A stretch of 64,000 bases of DNA from Pseudomonadales bacterium (GCA_012103505.1 WLWP01000001.1:2790001-2854000); one strand, 5' to 3'; counted from the stretch's first letter, positions 9,129 through 18,579 are shown. Notes: a model not told the origin generated them from the sequence alone. Program-made: numbers and translations.

Positions 9129-10787
9129 TTAGCGAGTCCTGCCGTGTCTCAGCACCAACCCTGCTCGAGCGCCGGTTTGTTGATCGTTCTCCAAGACTAC
9201 CGCACCGTTGCAAATCGTCGCTCTATAACCTCTCGCTTTCTGAATGAAACGAGGGGCACCGCCAGGCACGTCATGCACTAGTTCCGGCATACGCTCCGAC
9301 AGAGTATCAAGGTTAATCACGTTCAGGTCGGCTTTCATTCCGACTTCTAGTCGACCGCGATCACCTAGACCAATAATTCTTGCCGGAGCCGCTGTTAGCT
9401 GATTGACCACTTCAGGCAGCGAGAATAGGCCCGTATCCAGATGCCAGTGCGTCATGACAAAGGTCGTCCAACCCGAATCCATAATTTGACTGACATGGGC
9501 GCCAGCATCACCGAGGCCAGGTAAGCAAAAGTCGCTCGCGAGTGCAGCAGCGAGTGCATCCAAGCTGCGGTTTAGGCTCCGCAACGTGAAGAGCGCATTA
9601 CCACCGGAGCCGAGACTAATCCGTAAGTACGTTTCCGCTGGATGTTCGTCGTTATCTCTGGCAATCGCCTGCAAACTCTTGTTAGGTCCAGCGGTGTAGT
9701 TCGGTTTGTCGCCCTCGCCCAGGTAGTAAATCTGCTCTGCGGCGATGATCGGAGCATTTTCTCTAGCGAAATCTACAAGCTCCGAAACCAAGTCACCGTT
9801 TTGAATCGCGACGAGTCGATCCTTGAGCTCCATTTGAAGGAGCTTGTCCCAAGGGCCGCCACGCCACGGTTGATTGCAAGCTAACCCCGTGATCAAGCCA
9901 GAGCCTCTAGGGATGAGCATGGCATTCACGTCCATGCCTCCTTCACGCATAGCCATGACTTTAGCCTCAACCTTGTTACCGAAGCTTGTCGTCCCTCCGG
10001 TATAGTGGCTAAACAGAATACGTGCGTGCCGACCCTCCTTTTTCAGTAGAGCCATTTCGTCTTCGAATTCGGACATGTTCATGACGCTTTGCATGAGCGC
10101 ATCTTCTGCACCCACCACCTTCGCAATTGCGACGAGTTCATCGTGCTCAGCATAGGTACCCGGTACTGAACGTCCGTCCGGAATAACATGACCAGGATTT
10201 CGGGAAGTAGAAAAGCCAATCGCACCATCTTTGATTGCACGGTGTACGATGTCTGCGATCTGCTGCTTTTCAGCGTCTGAGGCCTGCTCGGCAATACCTC
10301 GTTCGCCCATGACGTAATAACGAACAGCGCAATGACCGACCAAGCCTGCCACGTTTATCACCGGATCCAGGGTTTCCAGCGTATCGAGGTATTCCCCGTA
10401 GTGCTCCCAATTCCACGCGAGACCACTCAAAATAGCCTCCCGCGGGATATCTTCAACTGTCTCCATCATGGCGGCTAGGAACTCCGGATCACCCGGCTTG
10501 CATGGCGCAAACGTCACGCCGCAATTCCCGAGTACCGCGGTCGTCACACCATGCCAACTCACTGGGGTAAGCATTGGATCCCAACCAATCTGCGCATCGA
10601 GGTGCGTATGAATATCAACGAAACCAGGGGTGACAATATGGCCTTTGGCATCTATGTCGGTTCGCCCCACTGGCAGTGCCTTTCCTATCTGGGCAATTTC
10701 TGTCCCGTCAACCGCAATGTCAGCCAAAAACGGATCTGATCCGCTACCATCTACTATCAAACCACCCCTTATGGTGAGGTCGTGCAT
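9129..10787 (-). CDS. N-acyl-D-amino-acid deacylase-type amidohydrolase
   Basis: A 552-residue metal-dependent amidohydrolase of the D-aminoacylase/dihydroorotase-like group. Metal-ligand signatures are GFVDIHTHLDAQ (H60, H62, D64) and LGNCGVTFAP, whose Cys89 matches the metal-ligand cysteine of D-aminoacylases. A late Asp lies in GDAGAHVSQIMD. The N- and C-terminal beta segments form the usual small domain. The family hydrolyses N-acyl-D-amino acids, but many environmental members are uncharacterised. A close paralogue is cut by the right edge of the window. It is divergent from the epoxide hydrolase gene, and a 19-base inverted repeat lies between their starts. Confidence 0.87.
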   Translation of the reverse strand: MHDLTIRGGLIVDGSGSDPFLADIAVDGTEIAQIGKALPVGRTDIDAKGHIVTPGFVDIHTHLDAQIGWDPMLTPVSWHGVTTAVLGNCGVTFAPCKPGDPEFLAAMMETVEDIPREAILSGLAWNWEHYGEYLDTLETLDPVINVAGLVGHCAVRYYVMGERGIAEQASDAEKQQIADIVHRAIKDGAIGFSTSRNPGHVIPDGRSVPGTYAEHDELVAIAKVVGAEDALMQSVMNMSEFEDEMALLKKEGRHARILFSHYTGGTTSFGNKVEAKVMAMREGGMDVNAMLIPRGSGLITGLACNQPWRGGPWDKLLQMELKDRLVAIQNGDLVSELVDFARENAPIIAAEQIYYLGEGDKPNYTAGPNKSLQAIARDNDEHPAETYLRISLGSGGNALFTLRSLNRSLDALAAALASDFCLPGLGDAGAHVSQIMDSGWTTFVMTHWHLDTGLFSLPEVVNQLTAAPARIIGLGDRGRLEVGMKADLNVINLDTLSERMPELVHDVPGGAPRFIQKARGYRATICNGAVVLENDQQTGARAGLVLRHGRTR

Positions 10788-10824
10788 CGCTCTCTTTCTC
10801 AGAAACTTCCTTTAAGTAGATCAG

Positions 10825-10843
10825 CTTGAACAATTAATTCAAG
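10825..10843. promoter_or_regulatory. Inverted repeat in divergent promoter region
   Basis: CTTGAA and TTCAAG form a perfect 6-bp inverted repeat with a 7-base AT-rich centre. It lies 38 bases upstream of the D-aminoacylase start and 71 bases upstream of the epoxide hydrolase start. The size and symmetry fit an operator for a dimeric repressor, but no regulator gene is adjacent. Confidence 0.4.
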
Positions 10844-10913
10844 AACTCTAGTTCGCGCTGACGGGTTCGAGTAACGTCTATTCCCTGCTCGTTAAAGTGA
10901 TCACAAGCCTAAG

Positions 10914-12065
10914 ATGACCGAAATTCAACCTTTCACCATCGACATCCCGCCTGCCGAAATCGAGGATCTTAAGACTCGACTCACCAAGGCACGCTGGCCG
11001 GAAGTGGAGCCAGTAGATGACTGGTCACAAGGGGTGCCAATAAGTTACCACCAGGAATTTTGTCAGTACTGGGCCAATGAATATGACTGGTTCGATACCC
11101 AGGATCGCCTAAATCAATATACACAGCACACAGCTCACCTCGATGGTCTCAATATTCACTTCTTGCACGTAAGAAGTAGCCACTCAACAGCTCGGGCGTT
11201 ATTACTCACCCACGGCTGGCCAGGCTCAATCATCGAGTTTTTAAAAATCATTGGACCACTCACAGAACCAACAAAGTTTGGTGGTAACGCAGAAGATGCA
11301 TGTCACATCATCTGCCCATCGTTACCGGGTTTTGGTTTTTCTGATAAGCCAACTAAACCTGGCTGGGACGTCCCTAGAATAGCCACCGCTTGGGACAATC
11401 TCATGGTCCTACTCGGTTATGACCGATATTACGCTCAAGGCGGCGATTGGGGGTCGGGGGTAACTACGGCGATCGGCATCCAAAATAAGGGCCACTGCCA
11501 AGGCGTCCATGTCAACATGCCCACCGCAGGACCAACCAAAGAAGCACTCAAGAACCCGACGGCAGCCGACCAGAGAATCCTGGATCGAATAGCTAAATTC
11601 AGCGCATGGGGAGCGGGGTATCACAAACAGCAATCTACCCGACCACAGACCCTGGGCTACGGGTTAGCAGATTCACCAGTGGGCCAGTCGGCGTGGATAC
11701 TCGAAAAATTCTACGCGTGGACAGACTGTGATGGTCATCCTGAAAACGTGCTCGGGCGCGACGAGCTCATCGACAACATCATGTTCTACTGGCTAACTAA
11801 TTCTGGCGCCTCATCCGCACGACTTTATTGGGAGACATTCAACCCGACAGTGGTACACGCAAAACCAGAAAAAGTGACGCTCCCCGCAGGTGTGAGCGTG
11901 TTCCCAGAAGAAACGATGGCGGGACCACGATCTTGGTCAGAACGCGGTTATACCAATCTCATCTACTGGAATGAGCTGGACAAGGGTGGCCACTTCGCTG
12001 CATTCGAACAACCTGAACTATTTGTGCAAGAAATGCGCAACTGGCTCCGCGTCTTACCCCAATAG
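10914..12065 (+). CDS. Epoxide hydrolase (alpha/beta hydrolase)
   Basis: A 383-residue protein with the N-terminal epoxide-hydrolase extension (EHN, about residues 4-110) followed by an alpha/beta-hydrolase core. The oxyanion motif is HGWPGS (100-105). The nucleophile is D178 in GGDWGSG, where lipases would have Ser, and the catalytic His is H360 in DKGGHFAAFEQPELF. These residues define an epoxide hydrolase of the microsomal/juvenile-hormone-hydrolase-like family, converting epoxides to diols. No signal peptide is seen. It is probably co-transcribed with the amidohydrolase that starts 62 bases downstream. The natural epoxide is unknown; the nearby oxygenases make a terpenoid or lipid epoxide plausible. 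Confidence 0.92.
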   Translation: MTEIQPFTIDIPPAEIEDLKTRLTKARWPEVEPVDDWSQGVPISYHQEFCQYWANEYDWFDTQDRLNQYTQHTAHLDGLNIHFLHVRSSHSTARALLLTHGWPGSIIEFLKIIGPLTEPTKFGGNAEDACHIICPSLPGFGFSDKPTKPGWDVPRIATAWDNLMVLLGYDRYYAQGGDWGSGVTTAIGIQNKGHCQGVHVNMPTAGPTKEALKNPTAADQRILDRIAKFSAWGAGYHKQQSTRPQTLGYGLADSPVGQSAWILEKFYAWTDCDGHPENVLGRDELIDNIMFYWLTNSGASSARLYWETFNPTVVHAKPEKVTLPAGVSVFPEETMAGPRSWSERGYTNLIYWNELDKGGHFAAFEQPELFVQEMRNWLRVLPQ

Positions 12066-12127
12066 TCTTGATGAACAGCGTCGATTAAGGCAAGTTCTAG
12101 GCTCAAGATTAGCCGAGAGACTTCGAT

Positions 12128-13285
12128 ATGCCGCACATTGAAGGGCGCGTCGTTCACGACGCCGACGCACACGTCATGGAGACACCGACCTGGCTTGAAC
12201 CGTTTGCCGAGTCGAAGTTTCGCGCCGAGATCCAAGAACAGTTTGATAAAGTTTTTTCTGGCACGCGCAAAGAACAATTTCAATCCGTCGTCGCACAACA
12301 CGCTGATAACGAATTTGCCGGTCGTGTCGAAACGGAATTCATGGCTCGAAAGAACCATCAAGCGCTCGGCTCCTTTCGCAAGGAAGATCGCTCTCTTGCG
12401 GTGGATTTACTCGGTGTCCAGCGGCAGTTAATTTTCCCTACGACGTCTAATGTCCTCATAGAGAAGTTTGAGTTCTCTGCAAACCAGGACTTGGTCTATG
12501 CCATGGCGCGTGCATCAAACCGTGCCCAGATAGACTTCTGCTCAGTTGATGAGCGTTTGTTACCTGTATGCAACGTTCCCCTAGCGAATCTAGAACAAGC
12601 GCCTCTCGTCGCGGCAGAGGCAATCGAAATGGGCGCTGCTGCTCTCCTCATACCTTGGGCGTGCCCTAAGAATCACGCGACGAGTCACATCGATCTCGAT
12701 CGTGTTTGGGCGCAGGCTCAGGAGGCACAGATACCAATCTTGCTCCATGTCGGTGCTGCAGACTTTGTGCTACCTAAGGCACACGCTAAGAATGGGCTCC
12801 CTGAGATCCCAGATTTTCATGGCGGTGACGAAAACTTTCGGTCCATCTCCTACATGGCTATTCCGAGTGGACCACAGCAGGCATTGTCGATGTTAATTCT
12901 CGACGGTGTCTTAGATCGATTTCCTCAACTGATGGTCGGAGTCATCGAGTTGGGCGCTGTTTGGGTGCCAGGATTTATTCGCCAGCTCGACGCTGCGATG
13001 GAAGCATTTGGTCGACACGAAAAGCGACTGCAGTCTTTGGACTTAAAGCCCAGTGAATATGTGTCTCGTCAAGTTCGAGTTACGCCCTACCCAACGGAAG
13101 ATGCTGGTTGGATCATCGAGAACAGTGGCGACAACATCTGCATGTTCAGTTCCGACTATCCACACGTTGAAGGTGGGCGTAATCCTTACGGTCGCTTCCA
13201 AAAGTCTACTGAAGGTCTGCACGAAAACACCCTTGATGCATTTTATCGAGGCAATTTCGAGCAACTTATGGGTTCCGCAATCTAG
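12128..13285 (+). CDS. Amidohydrolase-2 family protein (decarboxylase-like)
   Basis: A 385-residue TIM-barrel protein of the amidohydrolase-2/ACMSD group. DADAHVMETP near the N-terminus gives the DxH metal pair (D13, H15). LLHVGAADF carries a barrel His, and FSSDYPHVEGGRNP holds the late Asp and His. Members are usually decarboxylases or hydrolases of aromatic or beta-keto acids in the cytoplasm. The gene follows the epoxide hydrolase, suggesting a shared catabolic transcript. The substrate cannot be named from sequence. Confidence 0.85.
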   Translation: MPHIEGRVVHDADAHVMETPTWLEPFAESKFRAEIQEQFDKVFSGTRKEQFQSVVAQHADNEFAGRVETEFMARKNHQALGSFRKEDRSLAVDLLGVQRQLIFPTTSNVLIEKFEFSANQDLVYAMARASNRAQIDFCSVDERLLPVCNVPLANLEQAPLVAAEAIEMGAAALLIPWACPKNHATSHIDLDRVWAQAQEAQIPILLHVGAADFVLPKAHAKNGLPEIPDFHGGDENFRSISYMAIPSGPQQALSMLILDGVLDRFPQLMVGVIELGAVWVPGFIRQLDAAMEAFGRHEKRLQSLDLKPSEYVSRQVRVTPYPTEDAGWIIENSGDNICMFSSDYPHVEGGRNPYGRFQKSTEGLHENTLDAFYRGNFEQLMGSAI

Positions 13286-13383
13286 CCAGATGAGCCTTCC
13301 TTTAGTGAGGCGGCTTAACGGGTGACGAATGTGGCCAGTAGGGCTAGACTCGAGCGGTCGTCATCAGTCTTTAGGGAGCAAGC

Positions 13384-14436
13384 ATGCAACGATTTCGAAC
13401 TGGTCTCATCCTCGCAATCGCAGCCGTTCCGTTGGTCACATCTGCGGATATCCCCCGTACTGCATCTGGCCACCCTGATCTGACTGGTACATATGATGTC
13501 GCCACGCTGACACCGCTTGAACGTCCTAAGAAGTATGGCGACAAGGCCTATCTTTCCAAAGAAGAAGCGGACGCCATCCGTGACAAACGTGCAAACGACA
13601 GAGCGTTGGCTAACGCCGTCAGCAGCCCCGACAGAACTGCTCCGCCTCCCGGAGGCGATGGATCTCCTGGTGCAGCAGGAAACGTTGGCGGATATAACGA
13701 CTTTTGGCTCGACTTCGGTGACGAAGCTGCCACCTTGGATGGCAGAGTGCCAACCTCGATCATCACGCAGCCAGCCAACGGGCGCCAACCGCAACGCACC
13801 GAAGTAGGCAAAGCACGTATGGCCTCCGCTAGACGGTTATTTAGAGAAAACACCGGTAGCGCTTGGTGGCTAAGCGAACCTGGACCCGGCCCCTATGACA
13901 ATATGGAAATGCGACCAAACGCGGAACGATGCTTGCTCAGCTTTGGCTCAACCAGTGGACCGCCAATGTTGCCATCCGGTTACAACAATCTAAAACGCAT
14001 CGTCCAAACAGAGGCTCACGTGATGATTCTCGCAGAAATGATTCACGATGCGCGCATCATCCGCTTAGCGGGTGAACATGCACCTGACAACGTTCGTGCA
14101 TGGATGGGTGACTCTATCGGCCACTGGGAAGGAGACACCCTCGTTGTCGATACCACCAACTTTGGCGCGAAACCGGCGCTTCGTGGTGCGAGTCCAGACC
14201 TTCACGTCGTTGAGCGTTTCACCATGACCGACTCAGGCGACCTTAAATACGCATTCACCGTCGACGATCCAAAGTCGTGGACCGCTAATTGGAGCGGTGA
14301 ATACCCATGGCCTGCAACCGAAGACAAAGTGTATGAATACGCTTGTCATGAAGGCAACTACGCACTGGGCAACATTATGCGTGGCGCTCGAATACTAGAA
14401 CGCGACATCGAGCAAGGCTCAGCATCCGGTGAGTAA
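13384..14436 (+). CDS. Secreted protein of unknown function, paralogue A
   Basis: A 350-residue exported protein: a signal peptide covers residues 1-20 or so (RFRTGLILAIAAVPLVTSA), and GGGAGC-like spacing (AGGGAGCAAGC) precedes the ATG. I do not recognise an assigned function. Conserved blocks shared with the protein at 27088-28125 are GHPDLTG near the N-terminus, MIHDAR, a GHWEGD block, and CHEGNY near the C-terminus. The invariant His, Glu, Asp and Cys in these blocks look like a metal or catalytic site (inference). Its end overlaps by eight bases the longest frame of the next gene, though that gene's real start lies 37 bases further on. It may share a transcript with the small SnoaL-like protein. 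Confidence 0.75.
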   Translation: MQRFRTGLILAIAAVPLVTSADIPRTASGHPDLTGTYDVATLTPLERPKKYGDKAYLSKEEADAIRDKRANDRALANAVSSPDRTAPPPGGDGSPGAAGNVGGYNDFWLDFGDEAATLDGRVPTSIITQPANGRQPQRTEVGKARMASARRLFRENTGSAWWLSEPGPGPYDNMEMRPNAERCLLSFGSTSGPPMLPSGYNNLKRIVQTEAHVMILAEMIHDARIIRLAGEHAPDNVRAWMGDSIGHWEGDTLVVDTTNFGAKPALRGASPDLHVVERFTMTDSGDLKYAFTVDDPKSWTANWSGEYPWPATEDKVYEYACHEGNYALGNIMRGARILERDIEQGSASGE

Positions 14437-14473
14437 GCAGGTTTTAAGTCATTTTCCCTTGGAGGGCTTGGTA

Positions 14474-14950
14474 ATGGGTTCGATTGATACAAAAGGCTTT
14501 GTTGCGCTAGGTCTTGTAGCCACGGCGTTGGCGAGTACCTCTGCGTGGGCAGAGGTCGATGCTAAATCACTCTGTCGCGAAACCGCACTCTTGTATGCAC
14601 ACTATGCAGATACGAATCAACAAGCCAAGTTCAATGCGCTTTTCACCAAGGATGGCACGCTCGCTACGAGCGCTGGCAGCCGCAAACCGGCCCAAATAGC
14701 AGTTGACCCAGCCCGTCCTGCTTTTACATCTAAGCACGTTGCGACCAACCACATTGTGCACGATCAGGACGGTGTGCTAACAGGGACTTCCTATTTCACC
14801 TACTACACCAGCCCCGAGAGCAAAGATGGGCCATTACCCATAACAGGACAACCTGCTGCCGTAGGCGTGTATCACGACAAGTATGTGATTGACGGTGGCG
14901 TCTGTAAATTCACAGAACGCATGGCAAAAGTTACATTCGCGGGCGAATAG
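14474..14950 (+). CDS. Exported SnoaL/NTF2-like protein
   Basis: A 158-residue protein from the ATG that has a clean GGAGGG Shine-Dalgarno seven bases upstream; an in-frame start 45 bases earlier has none and would overlap the previous gene. Residues 1-27 are a signal peptide (GFVALGLVATALASTSAWA, cut before EVD). The mature part (LYAHYADTNQQAKFNALF, then TNHIVHDQDGVLTGTSYFTYY) follows the cone-shaped SnoaL/NTF2 pattern. The catalytic role is unknown; these folds act as isomerases, hydratases or ligand binders. It is probably co-expressed with the preceding secreted protein. Confidence 0.72.
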   Translation: MGSIDTKGFVALGLVATALASTSAWAEVDAKSLCRETALLYAHYADTNQQAKFNALFTKDGTLATSAGSRKPAQIAVDPARPAFTSKHVATNHIVHDQDGVLTGTSYFTYYTSPESKDGPLPITGQPAAVGVYHDKYVIDGGVCKFTERMAKVTFAGE

Positions 14951-14970
14951 ATACAGCTGCTTAGACTCTC

Positions 14971-15804
14971 CTAGACCCAGGCTGCGTAACGATCGAGACG
15001 TCGAAGGGTCTCACTTTCGTCCTGGGGTGGCACTTGAAAGATAATGCGCTCGGCTCGCGTATCACGAAACTTCATCACCACTTCGTCCTTAGGTGGTGCC
15101 GCGAATATAGATATCGATATTGACGCAGGATCGCGCCCAGCCTCAGTAGCGAAATCATCAAGTTTTGCCATCTTTGCAATGATCGCTTCCGGGTTCGTTG
15201 TGATCGGCAACCAACCTTCTGCCACGCGCACGATTCTCCTGAGCGTATGGTCAGAGGAGCCACCTAAAAAGAGTGGCGGGTGGGGATCTTGAGCGGGTTT
15301 TGGCCAAGACCAAATATTGTCGAATTGCTCAAATTCGCCTTGGAACGATGCGCTTTCCTGGGTCCACACCTCTTTCAACGCCCGCATCTGTTCTTCTAAT
15401 TTCTTGAAGCGCGTTGCATATTGGACACTGTGGTTTTCCATCTCCTCTCGGTTCCAACCCCCGCTTAAGCCCAACAGAACCCTCCCGTTGGAGACGTGAT
15501 CCAAGGTGGCAACGGTCTTGGCTAACGTCAAAGTGTGATGTTCAACCGCTATACAGATTCCGGTCGCTAGCTTTAGATCCTTTGTCACCGCTGCAGCCAT
15601 ACCTAACGCAACAAATGGATCCAGTGTATGACTATATTCTTTCGGCAATTCGCCACCACCAGGATAAGCCGTGGCTCGGCTAGCTGGGATGTGCGTATGT
15701 TCTGGCACCCATATCGAGTCAAACCCACGCTCTTCGGCGGCAACAGCAAGCTTGTCGATCGGCATGGAGTATTCGGTACAAAACGGAAACAAACCAATAC
15801 GCAT
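14971..15804 (-). CDS. LLM-class flavin/F420-dependent oxidoreductase
   Basis: A 277-residue luciferase-like monooxygenase-fold protein. MRIGLFPFCTEYSMPIDKL at the N-terminus, DSIWVPEHTHIP, ATLDHVSNGRVLLGLSGGWN and the following EEMENHS are typical of the TIGR03619-type LLM oxidoreductases. It would use reduced F420 or FMN; the sequence alone does not tell which, and no F420 biosynthesis gene is in view. The gene is convergent with the SnoaL-like gene and divergent from the PEP-CTERM gene. The substrate is unknown. Confidence 0.82.
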   Translation of the reverse strand: MRIGLFPFCTEYSMPIDKLAVAAEERGFDSIWVPEHTHIPASRATAYPGGGELPKEYSHTLDPFVALGMAAAVTKDLKLATGICIAVEHHTLTLAKTVATLDHVSNGRVLLGLSGGWNREEMENHSVQYATRFKKLEEQMRALKEVWTQESASFQGEFEQFDNIWSWPKPAQDPHPPLFLGGSSDHTLRRIVRVAEGWLPITTNPEAIIAKMAKLDDFATEAGRDPASISISIFAAPPKDEVVMKFRDTRAERIIFQVPPQDESETLRRLDRYAAWV

Positions 15805-16022
15805 AGGCTTTCCTTCTCACTGGATAAAATTGCTCTTACCGTAGCGGGAAAAGGTTGCGAACTCCAATTCCCTGAGCGGTGACGCGCAACGGAACGCCAC
15901 AATTTCGGACTGATCCGTCTCAATATTTACGTAAGGAAGATGTATGGGCTCTTACAACATACGCCTACTCATTCTCATGGACAGTATCGATAATCTCTAA
16001 ACACTTTTACTGGGGGAGACCA

Positions 16023-16640
16023 ATGACTCTAAGAAGGCTAGTATTTACTCTAGCAGTGCTCTGCTTATCGCAAGCATCGTACGCGGCGATTATAACTTAC
16101 GATTTGACCCAACCCACGATCATCCCAGTAAATAACGGTGAGACAGGTGAAGACCACGACGACAACTACTACTACCAGCAAACGAAGGACGGGGTCACTC
16201 TAACTGCTTTCGGATACGAAAATTACCCGAGCGAGGGCTTTTCAGACAGAGAACAAGTTACTTGGGGCGGTTGGGGACTAGGAGTCAATGACGACGACAA
16301 TTCAAGCAGTTCAGATTCCTATCACCTGCTCGATGGTGAGGACGAGTCAATCTTGTTTAACATTGGTCGTGCAGGAATATTAACCGCCGTACAACTATCC
16401 GAATTCGGAGATGGTGATGATTGGAATCTATGGATAGATGGGGTCGAAGTATTCGTCGACCGCGCATCCAGCACCCTTCACCAGTCCTACGCTTTTAACA
16501 ATTGGTTCATGATCTCAGCCGATGGCGACAGCGATGTTTTTGGAATTCAGAGTGTATCCGTCTCCGTGCCTGAACCTGGAACACTGGGGTTGTTAGCGTT
16601 AGGGATCTTTGCGTTGGGTCTGCAACGAAGACGAACGTAG
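16023..16640 (+). CDS. PEP-CTERM sorted exported protein
   Basis: A 205-residue protein read from the ATG preceded by GGGGGAG; a longer frame upstream lacks such a site. A signal peptide spans residues 1-21 (LVFTLAVLCLSQASYAA). The mature part is very acidic and Asp/Ser rich, with an unusual EDHDDNYYYQQ and DDDNSSSSDS composition. The C-terminus is a textbook PEP-CTERM signal: VPEPGTLGLLALG, a hydrophobic helix, then RRR. Such proteins are cleaved by an exosortase (not in this window) and go to the surface or extracellular matrix. A strong intrinsic terminator follows at once. Confidence 0.9.
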   Translation: MTLRRLVFTLAVLCLSQASYAAIITYDLTQPTIIPVNNGETGEDHDDNYYYQQTKDGVTLTAFGYENYPSEGFSDREQVTWGGWGLGVNDDDNSSSSDSYHLLDGEDESILFNIGRAGILTAVQLSEFGDGDDWNLWIDGVEVFVDRASSTLHQSYAFNNWFMISADGDSDVFGIQSVSVSVPEPGTLGLLALGIFALGLQRRRT

Positions 16641-16658
16641 TCAATTCGTTCTTAGTTC

Positions 16659-16683
16659 AAAGCCGCCAAGAGGCGGCTTTTTT
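16659..16683 (+). terminator. Rho-independent terminator after PEP-CTERM gene
   Basis: AAAGCCGCC pairs perfectly with GGCGGCTTT (9-bp stem, 4-base loop) and the stem runs straight into a T6 tract. It lies 19 bases past the stop codon. Confidence 0.93.
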
Positions 16684-16820
16684 GTGTTTAGAACACTTGG
16701 AGTAAGCGAACTTTAGCCCATTGAGCTCAGACTTAGCCACACAAGATCGGCTCGCTCAAGGTTACAAGGCTAATCATTCACGACTAAAATCTGACAGCTA
16801 CGAGCGAATACGGGGAAGTC

Positions 16821-17558
16821 GTGTTTCTGCAAATCGAAGACGGCGTGCGACTACATTACGAATCCAGTGGTGACCCAAACCGTCCTACCCTCCTGCTATG
16901 GCATGGCGCCCGATGCACACTAAGACAGTGGGACCATGTTGTATCGAAACTGGAGGATCATCGATTCCATCTAGTCAGATTCGACGTACGCGGAGCGGGT
17001 CAAAGTTCTAGCGGTGCGGATGAAGACTACACTTTTGCAAAATATGCAACTGATGCGTGCAAGCTCTTGGATCACTTGAATGTCACCCAGTGTCATGTCT
17101 GGTCGATGGCTTGGGGCTCACGTGCTGCCTTCGCATTTTGTGCCACATACCCCGAGCGGATCATCAGTGCTGCACTTTTTGATCTAAGTATCGGCAAACC
17201 GGACGTCGCAGCCCAACGATCGGGTAACAAACTAGCTCGCGAGAAACAACGCGCGGCGGGCTACGTTGCCCCGCCCTTACCAGACGGATGGAATCAACAC
17301 CGGGATGAGCAATCTCTGGCGAAAAGTCTTGCTGCTTCTGGACAAGTGGAACTAGCCAGCATGGCACATAAACTCACAATGCCCATTCTGGTCGCGACTG
17401 GTGACCACGATCCAAACCTTGCTTCAAGCCGAGAGGCCGTACAACTTCTACCTAACGCAAAGCTAATCGAACTCGAGAACGTTGGACACGGTAGTGTTTT
17501 AATGCAACCGACGCTCTGCACAGAAGTGCTCCTGGAATTTGTTGAGCGGCACGCCTGA
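16821..17558 (+). CDS. Alpha/beta-hydrolase-fold protein lacking the nucleophile Ser
   Basis: A 245-residue alpha/beta-hydrolase-fold protein. The HGA oxyanion strand (LLLWHGARC), the RFDVRGAGQS loop, the acid region VATGDHDPN (D195/D197) and the catalytic His (H223 in NVGHGSVLM) are all in place. The nucleophile elbow, however, reads VWSMAWGSRAAF: aligned to the usual VGHSMGGR, the Ser is Ala97, and the codon is clearly GCT. Either the protein is non-hydrolytic, or Ser95 two residues earlier has taken over (less likely). It starts 180 bases after the previous gene, beyond a terminator, so it has its own promoter. Function unknown. Confidence 0.78.
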   Translation: MFLQIEDGVRLHYESSGDPNRPTLLLWHGARCTLRQWDHVVSKLEDHRFHLVRFDVRGAGQSSSGADEDYTFAKYATDACKLLDHLNVTQCHVWSMAWGSRAAFAFCATYPERIISAALFDLSIGKPDVAAQRSGNKLAREKQRAAGYVAPPLPDGWNQHRDEQSLAKSLAASGQVELASMAHKLTMPILVATGDHDPNLASSREAVQLLPNAKLIELENVGHGSVLMQPTLCTEVLLEFVERHA

Positions 17559-17661
17559 TCGCCAAACCCTAATCTGAGGACTAGACCATGTACCGCGTTT
17601 TCTGGGACGCAAACACCGACCCTATCTGAGGACCCGCTGCGGGAAACGTAAGCGCCCAATG

Positions 17662-18510
17662 CTAGCCTTTCTCCAGCGCGTCCAGCTCAGTAGCATCATG
17701 CCTCTCAGTTAACCCGCTCTTACTAGCCCTATTGACCTTGCGACCTCGTCGCACAGCAGGTCGATTGTGGATCTCAGTCGCCCAGCGCTGTAGGTTTTCG
17801 TAGGAAGCCACATCAAGAAACTCCTTCGACTCGTAGAGGCCAGTCAAAACAAGTTGCCCGTACCAGCTGTAAACGGCCATATCAGCGATGTTGTAATCGT
17901 CGCCACACAGGTATTGGCGCGATGCCAAGTTTCGATCAAGGACATCTAACTGACGTTTGATTTCCATCGCAAACCGATTGATTGGGTACTCCCATCTCTC
18001 GGGCGAATAAGCATAAAAGTGCCCAAAGCCACCGCCGAGGTAGGGTGCGCTGCCTATCTGCCAGAACAGCCAAGACAAACACTCGGCACGGCCCGGTTCC
18101 TCTATTGGCACGAACGCAGAGAATTTCTCAGCGAGATAAAGCATGATCGCACCGGACTCAAAAACCCGGGTTGGCGTCTTGGTGCTGTGATCAACCAAGG
18201 CTGGAATCTTCGAATTCGGATTGATATCGACAAAGCCACTACCAAACTGATCACCGTTGCCAATATTGATCAGCCATGCATCATACTCGGCTTCTTTTTT
18301 GCCAATGGCTAAAAGCTCTTCTAGCAACATGGTGACCTTCACGCCGTTCGGAGTCGCCAATGAATAGAGTTGCAAAGCATGTTTGCCGACCGGCAGTTCC
18401 TTGTCGTGAGTTGCCCCAGCGATTGGTCGGTTGATGTTGGCGAAGCGGCTCTCAGTTTCCTTTTCCCATTGCCAAACTTTGGGTGGGATATAAGCGTTCT
18501 CGTTGGTCAT
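17662..18510 (-). CDS. yghU: Glutathione S-transferase, YghU-type disulfide reductase
   Basis: A 282-residue Nu-class GST. The long N-terminal extension (AYIPPKVWQWEKE), the thioredoxin-like domain with the T53-P54-N55 glutathione-contact motif in LATPNGVKVTMLLEE, and the all-alpha C-terminal domain match E. coli YghU closely in layout. The family binds two glutathiones and reduces small disulfides or hydroperoxides in the cytoplasm. It is the last gene of a leftward set with an MFS transporter, a GMC oxidoreductase and a small subunit, with 69 bases to the preceding gene. Confidence 0.9.
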   Translation of the reverse strand: MTNENAYIPPKVWQWEKETESRFANINRPIAGATHDKELPVGKHALQLYSLATPNGVKVTMLLEELLAIGKKEAEYDAWLINIGNGDQFGSGFVDINPNSKIPALVDHSTKTPTRVFESGAIMLYLAEKFSAFVPIEEPGRAECLSWLFWQIGSAPYLGGGFGHFYAYSPERWEYPINRFAMEIKRQLDVLDRNLASRQYLCGDDYNIADMAVYSWYGQLVLTGLYESKEFLDVASYENLQRWATEIHNRPAVRRGRKVNRASKSGLTERHDATELDALEKG

Positions 18511-18579
18511 ATCTGCTCGTCTCAGTTAAATGAAAAAATGTTGGGTTAGCGATGTTGGCGCATGCGCTTGTTATTGCGC

